Source of the DNA: Bacteroidota bacterium
GTDB taxonomy: Bacteria > Bacteroidota > Bacteroidia > Chitinophagales > Chitinophagaceae
Direction of reading: 5' to 3'
NCBI GenBank assembly: GCA_020161435.1
Contig: JAIUNV010000003.1
Location: forward strand, 576,567-640,566
Length of the DNA: 64,000 nt
Shown here piece by piece: positions 23,441 to 32,239 of this stretch (position 1 is the stretch's first letter; every line of letters starts with the position of its first letter). Position numbers and translations under genes: made by a program. The notes below the pieces were generated by a model, which did no database searches, had not been told where the DNA came from, and saw nothing but the letters and a program-made list of their open reading frames with translations.

Positions 23441-25615
23441 ATGAAAAAGGTCATCAACATCAACTTTCAGGGCAGAGTAATACCCATCGAAGAAACTGCT
23501 TATGAGATGTTGCAAAACTATATCAGCAGCCTGCGCAACTATTTTGCCAATGAAGAAGGCCGCGAAGAAATCATCAACGACATCGAAAACCGCATTGGCG
23601 AACTGTTTGGTGAAGCCCTCAAAAAAGGCGCCGCCTGCATTACCGACGATGAGTTGAACAAGATTATGAGCAATATTGGCCGCCCCGAAGACTTTGCTGC
23701 CAATGATGAAGAGGCAGGTAGCGCCAGCGGAGCTTCTGCTGCAGATTATACCCACACCCAACAGCAGTACAGCTACCAGCAGCAGTACCAGCAAACCACT
23801 GAGCCCAAACGCTTGTACCGCGATGAGCAAGACAAAATTTTGGCCGGTGTAGCCAGCGGCATTGCTCACTACCTCGGCATCGACCCTGCAGTGGTTCGCC
23901 TCATCTTTGCCTTCCTCTTAATTGTAGGTGGCACCGGTATTCTGCTCTACATTATCCTTTGGATTGTATTGCCCAGCAAAAGCCTGGTAAACCATGTACG
24001 CAAACGCCTTTTTCGTGACCCAGATGATAAAGTAATCAGCGGTGTATGCGGTGGCCTCGGTAAGTATTTCGATATCAACCCTGCCATTCCCCGCGTCATT
24101 TTTGCAGCGCCATTCATCTTTGGCATCATTACGTCTATTGGTCGCAACTTTTTTGATGATGGGCCCATTATTGTAGGCGGTTTTGGTGGCTCTACATTTA
24201 TACTGGTGTACGTTATCCTCTGGATTGTATTGCCCGAAGCACTCACCGCTTCTGAAAAGCTGGAAATGCGGGGTGAAAAAGTTGACCTCAACAGCATTCG
24301 CAACACCGTAATGAGCGACCTGCAAGGCTTTAAAGGCCGTGCCCAAAAAATGGGCGAAGACGTAAAAGTATCCGCTCAAAAAATGGGTGCCGAAATGAAA
24401 GAAACTTTTCAGGAACGTGGCCAGGCTTTTAATGCCGAAGTAAAAAAATCGAGTGGGGGGATTGGCAACGCCATCGCCATTTTGGTAAAAGCTTTTGTGT
24501 ACTTCGTATTGGGTTGCGTAGCCTTCGGGTTGTTTGTAGCCCTCATAGCCCTCACCGGCGCCGGTGTAGGTGTAATGCCGCTGCACGACTTCTTTTTGCA
24601 AGGCACTTCACAAAACCTGTATGCCCTTGGTACGCTGGTACTGTTTGTAGGCGTACCCATCATTAGCATATTGGTGTGGTTTATCCGCCGCCTTATGAAA
24701 GTGCGTACTCACAACAAGTTTATTGGCTACGCTTTTACTGCCATGTGGTTTGTAGGTTTGTTTTGCCTCATTGCCTTGTTAGGCAGTGTACGCCGCAGCT
24801 TTTCTACACAAGTAGGTAAACGTGAAGAAATAAAAATTGAACAACCTGCCAACGGCAAACTGGAAGTAGCCATTGCCGATGAACAAATAACTTATTACGA
24901 TGGCTGGTTTGAAATGGATGGCCTGGTAAGTATTGATGGCGACAGCATGCACCTGAATACCGCTAAAGTAAATGTGGTAAAAAGTAAAGACAGCCTGTAC
25001 CATGTACACATGATAAAAATGAGCCGCGGCCGTGAACGTGAACAAGCCCAGCGGCTGGCCGAAAAAATCAACTTCCCCGTAGTACAAAAAGAAAATGTGC
25101 TCTACCTGCCTGCCACTTTTACCATTGCCCGAAACGATAAGTGGCGCAACCAAAAAGTACTGATTGTAATAGAAGTGCCAGAGGGAAAAAAAATCAGGAT
25201 GAGTAATGAAGTAGAAGATTACGACTATTTCAGCATCGACTTTGGCCGCAGCCGCCGAGGCTTTAGGATAGACGTTGACCGCGAATGGGAAGAAGGCTTG
25301 TATTGGGAAGATGAAATTGACATGCAAATGACCAACGACCGACTGGAGTGGGATGGCCGTGAACCTGCCAGGGTCCGCAGCAACGACCGCCGCCGAAATA
25401 GCGACCGTGACCGCGAAACCATCATCACAGATACAAACAACGTGAAAGAACCAGCTGCACCAGCAGTACCCAACAAAAAAGCAACACCAGATAGTGTGTA
25501 CCGCTACAAGCAGGCAACACAAAAAACAATAGAAACATCAACAGATGATGCAACAGTTTCTGCTGGTGGTTTTAAACCAATGTCGCCATTAGCCAGTGTA
25601 CTCAAACTGTTTTAG
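23441..25615 (+). CDS. PspC-domain membrane protein (two PspC domains)
   Basis: 724 residues. Residues 1-90 are a cytoplasmic domain typical of Bacteroidota PspC proteins (MKKVININFQG start and a GRPEDF end). Two PspC domains follow, 127-185 (RLYRDEQDKILAGVASGIAHYLG, then a TM ending ILWIVLPSK) and 187-270 (RLFRDPDDKVISGVCGGLGKYF, ending ILWIVLPEA). Three further TM segments lie at about 345-450, and a long C-terminal region (470-724) includes Arg/Asp-rich stretches and a Pro/Thr tail. PspC proteins are envelope-stress sensors in other bacteria. A 99-bp, almost G-free leader separates it from padR. A strong terminator follows. Confidence 0.9.
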   Translation: MKKVININFQGRVIPIEETAYEMLQNYISSLRNYFANEEGREEIINDIENRIGELFGEALKKGAACITDDELNKIMSNIGRPEDFAANDEEAGSASGASAADYTHTQQQYSYQQQYQQTTEPKRLYRDEQDKILAGVASGIAHYLGIDPAVVRLIFAFLLIVGGTGILLYIILWIVLPSKSLVNHVRKRLFRDPDDKVISGVCGGLGKYFDINPAIPRVIFAAPFIFGIITSIGRNFFDDGPIIVGGFGGSTFILVYVILWIVLPEALTASEKLEMRGEKVDLNSIRNTVMSDLQGFKGRAQKMGEDVKVSAQKMGAEMKETFQERGQAFNAEVKKSSGGIGNAIAILVKAFVYFVLGCVAFGLFVALIALTGAGVGVMPLHDFFLQGTSQNLYALGTLVLFVGVPIISILVWFIRRLMKVRTHNKFIGYAFTAMWFVGLFCLIALLGSVRRSFSTQVGKREEIKIEQPANGKLEVAIADEQITYYDGWFEMDGLVSIDGDSMHLNTAKVNVVKSKDSLYHVHMIKMSRGREREQAQRLAEKINFPVVQKENVLYLPATFTIARNDKWRNQKVLIVIEVPEGKKIRMSNEVEDYDYFSIDFGRSRRGFRIDVDREWEEGLYWEDEIDMQMTNDRLEWDGREPARVRSNDRRRNSDRDRETIITDTNNVKEPAAPAVPNKKATPDSVYRYKQATQKTIETSTDDATVSAGGFKPMSPLASVLKLF

Positions 25616-25662
25616 TAACGTACGAATACCTTTTTTACACCTTCATTAGTTTTTAGGTTGGC

Positions 25663-25697
25663 GCCCTGCTGGTTTTTACCGGCGGGGCCATTTTTTT
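25663..25697 (+). terminator. Rho-independent terminator of padR-pspC
   Basis: GCCCTGCTGGT (25663-25673) pairs with ACCGGCGGGGC (25678-25688): 11 bp with two G-U pairs, a TTTT loop and then a T7 run. Confidence 0.85.
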
Positions 25698-25806
25698 ATA
25701 CGCAGTGGCTATAGATGATTCCATGAAAAAAGTTGCGCCGGCACAAACGGGCAGCTTTATGATTCAGCTAACAAACTCTTACCAATAAGCATTGTTATCT
25801 TGTACT

Positions 25807-27114
25807 ATGCACACAATCCGCAAAGTGGTCATTATCGGTGGTGGTTTCGCCGGTTTGCAATTGGCCCGAAAACTCAATACTAAGCCCTCATTTGCAGTTA
25901 CCCTCATCGACCGTTTTAACTATCATCAGTTTCAACCCTTGTTTTATCAGGTAGCTACGGGTGGGCTAGATGCCAGTAATATTTCTTTTCCGCTGCGCAA
26001 AGTTTTCCATAACAGCAAAAACGTACGCATACGACTAGATAAAGTAACCGCCATTGATACCAAATCACAAGTGGTACATACCGAACACGGTACGCAGTTT
26101 TATGACGACTTAGTGATTGCCACCGGTGCAGATACCAATTTCTTTGACAATGCTGATTTAGAGCAACATACCTACCCCATGAAAAGTACGGTAGAAGCTT
26201 TGCAACTACGGCATAAAATCATTACCAACTTTGAAGCGCTGCTATACACACAGGACCCCATTTTGCAGCAGCGATTACTTACGATTGTAGTAGTAGGCGG
26301 CGGGCCAACTGGTGTAGAACTGAGCGGCGCCATTGCCGAAATGAAAAGCTTTGTACTGCCTAAAGATTATCCTGAAATTGATTTTTCGAAAATGCGCATT
26401 TTGCTACTTGAAGGCACGGGTAAAACACTTGGTGCCATGAGCGAAAGCAGCAGCCGGCAAAGCCAGCAATACCTGCAACAATTAGGTGTAGAAGTTATGA
26501 CCAATACGCTTATGGATACTTACGATGGGCAAACCATTACACTAAAAGATGGTAAGACTATCGAAAGCGGATTGGTGATATGGGCTGCAGGCATAAAAGG
26601 CAACGTGCCCGATGGCATCGACCCTTCACTTCTTGTGCGGGGCAACCGCATCAAGGTCAACCAGTTTAATCAGGTAGAAGGTTTTAATAATGTGTATGCA
26701 CTGGGCGATGTGGCATGGATGCAAACAGCCAACTATCCCAACGGGCATCCGCAGGTGGCCAATGTAGCCATCAATCAGGCAGCCAACCTTGCCAGTAACT
26801 GGCATAAATACAGCTACGATACTACCCATTGGAAAGCATACGAATACAACGATCTCGGCAGTATGGCCACAGTTGGCCGCAACAAAGCAGTGGTTGATCT
26901 GCCATTTCCAAAATCGTCGGGAAAAAGATGGCACTTCGGGGGCTTGTTTGCCTGGTTGGTATGGATGTTTTTACACCTGATGCTGATACTCGGGGTTAAA
27001 AACAAACTCATGGTGTTTATCAACTGGATGTACAACTACCTCACTTACGACCAAAGCTTGCGGCTTATTTTCAGAGAGTTTGACCGCGACCAACGATTAG
27101 CAGAAAATACCTGA
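25807..27114 (+). CDS. ndh: Type II NADH:quinone oxidoreductase (NDH-2)
   Basis: 435 residues from ATG 25807. An FAD Rossmann motif IIGGGFAGLQLARKL starts at residue 9, and a second, NADH-binding Rossmann motif VVVGGGPTGVELSGAIAEM lies near 165. ALGDVAWM (about 300) is the conserved FAD-binding GD segment. The C-terminal 80 residues hold a hydrophobic stretch (LFAWLVWMFLHLMLILG) and a basic amphipathic tail, typical of the membrane-attached NDH-2 end. It moves electrons from NADH to menaquinone without pumping protons, which fits the menaquinone pathway gene mqnC in this window. It is convergent with the DMT transporter gene, 2 bp apart. Confidence 0.9.
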   Translation: MHTIRKVVIIGGGFAGLQLARKLNTKPSFAVTLIDRFNYHQFQPLFYQVATGGLDASNISFPLRKVFHNSKNVRIRLDKVTAIDTKSQVVHTEHGTQFYDDLVIATGADTNFFDNADLEQHTYPMKSTVEALQLRHKIITNFEALLYTQDPILQQRLLTIVVVGGGPTGVELSGAIAEMKSFVLPKDYPEIDFSKMRILLLEGTGKTLGAMSESSSRQSQQYLQQLGVEVMTNTLMDTYDGQTITLKDGKTIESGLVIWAAGIKGNVPDGIDPSLLVRGNRIKVNQFNQVEGFNNVYALGDVAWMQTANYPNGHPQVANVAINQAANLASNWHKYSYDTTHWKAYEYNDLGSMATVGRNKAVVDLPFPKSSGKRWHFGGLFAWLVWMFLHLMLILGVKNKLMVFINWMYNYLTYDQSLRLIFREFDRDQRLAENT

Positions 27115-27116
27115 TG

Positions 27117-28058
27117 CTAAGCCCGGCGACCAAGCAGCAAACTGCGCCAGGTAACCGCTTCACCAGCCCGTGCTTTTTTGAACCCGGTGTTTACCAAAAA
27201 AACACCCGCTACCGTTACCAAAGCACCTACGAGTAAAAACAGGCTCCATGCTTCTCCCAACATAAAGTGGCCGAGTACTACTGCCACCATGGGGTTGATG
27301 TATGCATAAATAGATGCCAGTGTGGTAGGCAAATGCTGCAGCGAATAAATGAAAGCACCAAACGTAATGATGGATCCAAACGTAACCATGTATGCCAAGG
27401 CGTACCAGGTTTGTGCTGGTATTTCTTGCAACGGCATGGCAAAGCCAGCCCCTGTAGAAATACAGGTGAGCATGAAGCCCGCTAAAAACATTTGCCAACC
27501 CAAACTATAATAGCGGTTGAGGCCAACGCTGTTGTTGGTGGTAATAACGGTACCTACAGCCCAGGTAAAAGCGGCGATAAGAGAAAGGATGATGCCGAAA
27601 GAAAAATCGCTGTTGGAAAAGTCGGCAATGTGCTCGTAAAAAATAACGGCCACACCGGCAAAGCCCAAAATCAATCCAATGCTGGCCAAAATATTGGGTT
27701 TATCGCTGCTGCCCCGTGCCCAGTCTATAATGGCTACAAACAAGGGAAAGATGGCCCCAATAATAGCAGCAAGTCCGCTATTGATATATTTAATGCCCCA
27801 GGTAGTGAGGCCATTGCTGCTTACAAAAAGTAGCAGCGCCATCATAATGAGGTAGCCCCACTCTTTGCGGCTGGGCCACACCGCTTTGCCTATGGCGGCA
27901 AAAAAAATGAGGTAACACAAACCGCCCAGCAACTGGCGAATGGCAGAGAAAAACAACGGATGCACACCTTGTATACCAAACTTAGAAGCCACCCAGGTAG
28001 TACCCCACACCACCGAAGTCAGCACCAATGCCAAATATGGAAGAGCACTCTTTTTCAT
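27117..28058 (-). CDS. EamA/DMT family metabolite transporter
   Basis: A 313-residue inner-membrane protein with ten predicted helices in two EamA repeats (about 8-140 and 155-295). GTTWVASKFGIQ near residue 19 and PMVAVVLGHFMLGE near 258 are the typical first- and second-repeat signatures. Members export amino acids or other small metabolites; the substrate cannot be predicted. A consensus -7 box (minus-strand TACCTTTG, 28066-28073) ends only 7 bp upstream of the ATG, again suggesting a very short or absent leader. Confidence 0.9.
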   Translation of the reverse strand: MKKSALPYLALVLTSVVWGTTWVASKFGIQGVHPLFFSAIRQLLGGLCYLIFFAAIGKAVWPSRKEWGYLIMMALLLFVSSNGLTTWGIKYINSGLAAIIGAIFPLFVAIIDWARGSSDKPNILASIGLILGFAGVAVIFYEHIADFSNSDFSFGIILSLIAAFTWAVGTVITTNNSVGLNRYYSLGWQMFLAGFMLTCISTGAGFAMPLQEIPAQTWYALAYMVTFGSIITFGAFIYSLQHLPTTLASIYAYINPMVAVVLGHFMLGEAWSLFLLVGALVTVAGVFLVNTGFKKARAGEAVTWRSLLLGRRA

Positions 28059-28065
28059 GAAGGCG

Positions 28066-28073
28066 CAAAGGTA
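28066..28073 (-). promoter_or_regulatory. -7 box of DMT transporter gene
   Basis: A TACCTTTG match to TAnnTTTG, 7 bp before the start codon. It is the same placement as at kdsD. Confidence 0.45.
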
Positions 28074-28134
28074 AGTGCCACAAGGTGTTTGCTTTGTGCT
28101 AAAACATTCAGCCGTTCTGTTTGCCTACACCGAT

Positions 28135-29121
28135 TTACCAGGGGGTCACCACAGGTTTGTTTTGCAATACCGCCTCAATGCGTTGCATTACATCCGGTGT
28201 CAGCTTGGGCAATACTTCCAACGCCTGCAGGTTTTGCGTAAGCTGCGAAGCCTTGGTAGCGCCTAAAATAACGGTACTCACATTGGGGTTGGCGGCACAC
28301 CACGCAATAGCCAGCGATGCCATGCTGCAACCCAGTTCTTCGGCTATAGGAACCAACTGCCGCACTTTGGCAATGCGGTCGTCGTTCAGTTGTTTATTTA
28401 CCAACCACTCAAAGCCTTCCATGGCCAGGCGGCTGCCCTCAGGTATGCCATTGTTGTACTTGCCGGTAAGCACCCCTGCAGCCAGCGGACTCCATATAGT
28501 AGTGCCGAGGCCTATGTTGTTGAAAATATTGAGGTAGTCTTTTTCGAGTTTGGTACGGTTAAACATGTTGTACTCAGGTTGCTCCATGGTAGGACCTATC
28601 AGCCGATACCGATTGGCTACCATGTGAGCTTCTGTTATTTCCTGAGCACTCCATTCGCTGGTGCCCCAGTACAATATTTTACCTTGTTGTATCAGGTGGT
28701 TCATCGTCCACACTATTTCTTCCATGGGCACGTTTTGGTCGGGGCGGTGGCAGAAATACAAATCGAGATAATCAGTTTGCAGGCGTTGCAAGGCTTCGTG
28801 GCAGGCTTCTACTATGTGCTTGCGGCTGAGCCCGGTTTGGTTGGGCTTGTTGTTGGGCCGGCTGCCAAAAAACACTTTGCTGCTGAGCACATAGCTGGTG
28901 CGGTCCCAACCTTTTTGCTGCAGTACACGGCCCATCATTTTTTCACTTTCACCAAAAGCGTAGCCTTCGGCATTGTCGAAAAAATTAATGCCGTTGTCGT
29001 AGGCTATGCCCATGAGTTCATCGGCACTGCCATCTTCCAGCTGCTTGTGAAAAGTAACCCAACTGCCAAAGCTGAGAACTGAAACCTGTAGTCCTGATTT
29101 GCCTAACCGACGATATTCCAT
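28135..29121 (-). CDS. Aldo/keto reductase (potassium-channel beta-subunit type)
   Basis: 328 residues of the AKR superfamily. YRRLGKSGLQVSVLSFGSW starts the barrel. The catalytic set is visible: Asp and Tyr in DNAEGYAFGESE (about 49-60), Lys in SSKVFFG (about 82) and His in FCHRPDQN (about 123). NADPH-binding sequence (IWSPLAAGVLTGKY, then ILGATKASQL) is present. The closest class by pattern is the Kv-beta/YghZ group (AKR6/14), which reduces aldehydes such as methylglyoxal with NADPH. It is a monocistronic gene downstream of a terminator. Confidence 0.92.
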   Translation of the reverse strand: MEYRRLGKSGLQVSVLSFGSWVTFHKQLEDGSADELMGIAYDNGINFFDNAEGYAFGESEKMMGRVLQQKGWDRTSYVLSSKVFFGSRPNNKPNQTGLSRKHIVEACHEALQRLQTDYLDLYFCHRPDQNVPMEEIVWTMNHLIQQGKILYWGTSEWSAQEITEAHMVANRYRLIGPTMEQPEYNMFNRTKLEKDYLNIFNNIGLGTTIWSPLAAGVLTGKYNNGIPEGSRLAMEGFEWLVNKQLNDDRIAKVRQLVPIAEELGCSMASLAIAWCAANPNVSTVILGATKASQLTQNLQALEVLPKLTPDVMQRIEAVLQNKPVVTPW

Positions 29122-29149
29122 ATTGATGAAATTAAAAAGGAAATAAAAA

Positions 29150-29199
29150 ACAGGTTGGTTGATTGATGGCCCTATTATTTGGTCAATCTACCAACCTGT
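29150..29199 (-). terminator. Terminator downstream of the deoxyhypusine-synthase-like gene
   Basis: 17-nt arms (29150-29166 and 29183-29199) pair with one mismatch. On the minus strand the hairpin is followed by TTTTTTATTT. Confidence 0.8.
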
Positions 29200-29294
29200 G
29201 TAAAATGGTTGTAACAAATGCCGTGGATTGCAAACCACAAAACCACTAAGACAAACAAGTTTCGTTAGGAAAACTTGCAACCTGCAAACTTACT

Positions 29295-30269
29295 TTACCA
29301 ACCCAAGATGTACGCAAACATCAACGGTGCTACAATTGTCGCATCACTTTCTACAATGTACTTAGGTGTATGAATATCGAGCTTGCCCCAGGTAATTTTT
29401 TCGTTGGGTACTGCACCACTGTAAGAACCGTAAGACGTAGTGCTATCGCTGATTTGGCAGAAGTAACTCCAGAAAGGAACATCATGCCATTCCAAATCCT
29501 GATACATCATGGGCACCACACAAATCGGGAAGTCGCCGGCAATACCACCACCAATCTGGAAGAAGCCAACGCCCTTGCCACTGCTGTTTTGGCGGTACCA
29601 TTCGGTCAACCAAACCATGTATTCAATACCACTTTTTACCGTGCTGGCTTTCAGTTCGTTTTTAATAACATAACTGGCAAAAATGTTGCCGGTAGTGCTG
29701 TCTTCCCAACCGGGTACTACAATCGGAATGTTCTTTTGCGCAGCGGCTACAATCCAGCTGTTTTTGGGGTCAATTTCATAGTACTGCTCCAGCTCACCAC
29801 TCAATACAGTTTTGTATAAAAACTCATGCGGAAAATAGCGTTCGCCCTTGGCTTCAGCATCTTTCCACTGCTTTACCAAATGCTTTTGCAAACGGCGGAA
29901 AGCTTCCTCTTCCGGAATGCAGGTATCGGTTACCCTGTTGTAATGATTTTCGAGCAAATCCCACTCATCTTGTGGCGTTAGGTCGCGGTAGTTGGGCACA
30001 CGCTTGTAGTGGCTGTGGGCTACCAGGTTCATCACGTCTTCTTCGAGGTTGGCACCGGTGCAGCTAATGATGGCAATCTTATCCTGCCGAATCATTTCGG
30101 CCAGGCTGATACCCAACTCGGCGGTACTCATGGCACCAGCCAGGGTAACCATCATTTTGCCGCCTTCGGCCAAATGTGTTTCATAGCCTTTGGCAGCATC
30201 AACAAGTGCTGCAGCATTGAAGTGACGGTAATGATGGAGAATGAATTGTGAAACGGGTCCTTTGTTCAT
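29295..30269 (-). CDS. Deoxyhypusine synthase-like protein
   Basis: 324 residues of the DHS family (PF01916). Visible family features are VTLAGAMSTAELG near 41-53, ISCTGANLEEDV near 68-79 (NAD binding), PIVVPGWEDSTTGN near 182, QIGGGIAGDFPI near 238 and the catalytic-lysine segment ITWGKLDIH with Lys296, equivalent to human Lys329. In the eukaryotic enzyme GGG is followed by a KHHIANAN-type segment with the spermidine-site His; here that stretch is replaced by IAGDFPICVVPMMY. Bacteria have no eIF5A, so it probably uses NAD and a polyamine for another product, as reported for some bacterial homologues that make homospermidine. The exact reaction is unknown. Confidence 0.85.
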   Translation of the reverse strand: MNKGPVSQFILHHYRHFNAAALVDAAKGYETHLAEGGKMMVTLAGAMSTAELGISLAEMIRQDKIAIISCTGANLEEDVMNLVAHSHYKRVPNYRDLTPQDEWDLLENHYNRVTDTCIPEEEAFRRLQKHLVKQWKDAEAKGERYFPHEFLYKTVLSGELEQYYEIDPKNSWIVAAAQKNIPIVVPGWEDSTTGNIFASYVIKNELKASTVKSGIEYMVWLTEWYRQNSSGKGVGFFQIGGGIAGDFPICVVPMMYQDLEWHDVPFWSYFCQISDSTTSYGSYSGAVPNEKITWGKLDIHTPKYIVESDATIVAPLMFAYILGW

Positions 30270-30472
30270 TGTTTGAATTTAAAAGTAACCGCCTTCAGAT
30301 CATGCTGCAAACCACGCAGCATGAGACTTTGCGAAATATTGAGGCGCAAAAATAGTGCAATGCAAGAGGATTTTGCCTTTAGTGTTTTCGCACAACCTGT
30401 CCTGCATCAGGCTAGAGAAGGCATGGGGGTGTAATTGCCTTTTGCTCTTAGCAACTGGTGTATATTGCTGCA

Positions 30473-31090
30473 ATGAATTATCTGGCGCATGCATACTGTT
30501 CGTTTCGGGAGCCGGGCTGGCTGGTGGGCAATATGATCAGCGATTTTGTAAAAGGCAAAAAACAATACGACTATCCGTCGGCTATACATACCGGCATTCG
30601 GTTACACCGCCTCATCGATACATTTACCGATGCACATGCTGCAGTGCAGGAAGCCAAAACTGTTTTCCGGCCGCACTATCGTTTATATGCCGGTGCTTTT
30701 GTAGATGTGAGTTTCGATTATTTCGTAGCCAACGACCCCCGTTGTTTTACCAACGCAGCAGCCCTCGAATCCTTTGCACAGTTTACCTACCAAACCCTGC
30801 AAGACCACCATGATGTGTTGCCCGAAAAATTTAAGGGGATGCTACACTACATGCGGTTGCAAAACTGGCTGTACCACTACCGCAGTATGTGGGGTATGGA
30901 AAAAAGTTTTGGCGGCGTAGTGCGGCGTAGCCAGCACCTTACCGATAGTGCTACTGGTTTTGCATTGTTTCAGCAACACCTGCCCTTGTTACAAGCATGT
31001 TACAATGCTTTCAGTGCCGATTTGTGGCCCATGCTGGAAGAATGGCGCCTGGCACAAATACACAATAGTGATGATTCTTCTTTACAATAA
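30473..31090 (+). CDS. acpH: Acyl carrier protein phosphodiesterase (AcpH)
   Basis: 205 residues from ATG 30473, just after a run of A/T. The family signature MNYLAHAYCSF starts the protein. GNMISDFVKGKK, HRLIDTFTDAH and a C-terminal alpha-helical region with LQNWLYHYRS follow. It belongs to the HD-like AcpH family, which removes the 4'-phosphopantetheine group from ACP. Its 3' end overlaps the convergent GNAT gene by 9 bp. Confidence 0.85.
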   Translation: MNYLAHAYCSFREPGWLVGNMISDFVKGKKQYDYPSAIHTGIRLHRLIDTFTDAHAAVQEAKTVFRPHYRLYAGAFVDVSFDYFVANDPRCFTNAAALESFAQFTYQTLQDHHDVLPEKFKGMLHYMRLQNWLYHYRSMWGMEKSFGGVVRRSQHLTDSATGFALFQQHLPLLQACYNAFSADLWPMLEEWRLAQIHNSDDSSLQ

Positions 31091-31561
31091 AATGCCCATG
31101 CGGTAGTTGTGTACCAACTGCCCTGCAGCGACACGGTTAGAGTAGTTGCGCAGCAGGCCTTCCGTTTCAAAGCCGGCTTTTTCGTACAGGCGTTTGGCCC
31201 TGGGGTTGTCGTCATCTACATCCAGTTCGAGTCGGGTATAGCCAAGGCTTTTGCAAAAATGAATCGTTTCATGCATCAGCAGTAATCCAAAACCGTTACG
31301 TACATATGTTGGATGAATAGCTACAGCGCCGATGTAAGCAGCATGCGCCATGCGGTGCGTGTAGCCGCTTATTTTTACCATGCCCACTGCATGCCCGTTG
31401 ATCTCGAAAATATACTTGACACCTTCGTTGAGCTGTGCTGCAAAAATGGGTTCAAACGCATCTTTACTCATGGGTTCGTACAAGAGGTACGGGTTGTTTT
31501 CCGGTAAAAAATAGAGGTCGTATACAAAACTAAAATCGGCTACGGTTGCAGGTCGGAGCAT
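31082..31561 (-). CDS. GNAT family N-acetyltransferase
   Basis: 159 residues with the GNAT fold. AAYIGAVAIHPTYVRNGFGLLLMHETI (about 95-121) holds the acetyl-CoA-binding R/Q-x-x-G-x-G/A segment in the form VRNGFG. TRLELDVDDDNPRAKRLYEKAGF is the typical C-terminal motif, and the last residues return a beta strand. The substrate is unknown. A -7-like box (minus-strand TACATTTG, 31590-31597) with a TTG 17 nt further upstream suggests a promoter of its own, inside the end of lptC. Confidence 0.88.
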   Translation of the reverse strand: MLRPATVADFSFVYDLYFLPENNPYLLYEPMSKDAFEPIFAAQLNEGVKYIFEINGHAVGMVKISGYTHRMAHAAYIGAVAIHPTYVRNGFGLLLMHETIHFCKSLGYTRLELDVDDDNPRAKRLYEKAGFETEGLLRNYSNRVAAGQLVHNYRMGILL

Positions 31562-31589
31562 GTTGATTATTTATCGCTTCAAAAAGCGG

Positions 31590-31617
31590 CAAATGTAGGG
31601 CTATTGGGGCTTGGCAA
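31590..31617 (-). promoter_or_regulatory. GNAT gene promoter
   Basis: Minus-strand TTG (31615-31617), a 17-nt spacer, then TACATTTG (31590-31597), a full -7 match. Confidence 0.45.
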
Positions 31618-32224
31618 CCGTTGGCTTACTGTTAAGTACGGGTTTCAAAGTATCCACTGGAGTGGCCGATGAATCGGCGGTTTCGCCCGGTAGCAGCACA
31701 GGGCCCACCACATTATCGATGGTGTATTTGCTAAAATCACTTTTACTTCTAAAGCCTGTGCCACGCAGGTTTCGGGTAAGGCTGCGGATGTACACCGAAT
31801 CATCAGTATAAAACAATTCTTCTGTTTGATTCCACCATAGTGTTTGGCAAAGCAAAGTGTCGCCAACCATATTGTACACCACTACGCTGTCTTTCAAAAA
31901 AACTTTGTTGAGTCCTTCGTAGTAACGGGCAAATTTTGCCGTCACTACATTCTGCAGCACTCTGAGGTCGTTATAAAAATCTACATGGATGGTGTTGGGA
32001 AAATCGACATACTGTGTATCTCCTTTTACCCTTTGCATAGTGGGTGCAGTAAGGTAAGCGGCCAGGTTAGCACTTCTGCTAAAAATGGCTTTGATGTTTT
32101 TCCCTTCTTCTACCTCTTGAACTTTTCGGGTAAGGGCGGTTACCTCCTGCACATTGTTTTCGCAGGCCGTTGCTATGACAATAGCACTACAAATGATTAA
32201 CCAATATGCTTTGGAAGTTGCCAT
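31601..32224 (-). CDS. lptC: LPS export protein LptC, lipoprotein form
   Basis: 207 residues with an N-terminal export segment ending ATAC, a lipobox (Cys21). The LptC domain (about 35-185) shows IFSRSANLAAYLTAP, the YVDFPNTIHVDFYND strand and the VVTAKFARYYE, LLCQTLWWNQ and YTIDNVVGP blocks typical of Bacteroidota LptC. It passes LPS from the LptB2FG transporter to LptA. A Thr/Pro/Lys-rich tail ends the protein. It lies 15 bp after the outer-membrane barrel gene in the coaX-OMP-lptC operon, an arrangement I know from other Bacteroidota. Confidence 0.88.
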   Translation of the reverse strand: MATSKAYWLIICSAIVIATACENNVQEVTALTRKVQEVEEGKNIKAIFSRSANLAAYLTAPTMQRVKGDTQYVDFPNTIHVDFYNDLRVLQNVVTAKFARYYEGLNKVFLKDSVVVYNMVGDTLLCQTLWWNQTEELFYTDDSVYIRSLTRNLRGTGFRSKSDFSKYTIDNVVGPVLLPGETADSSATPVDTLKPVLNSKPTVAKPQ

Positions 32225-32239
32225 GCAGCAAAGTAACCA

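Noticed and set aside
23918..25522. Two long minus-strand frames (227 and 247 codons) opposite the PspC gene
   Set aside because: The amino acid composition (Tyr/Phe/His/Ala) is that of antisense reading of a biased coding sequence; the plus-strand gene has both PspC domains.
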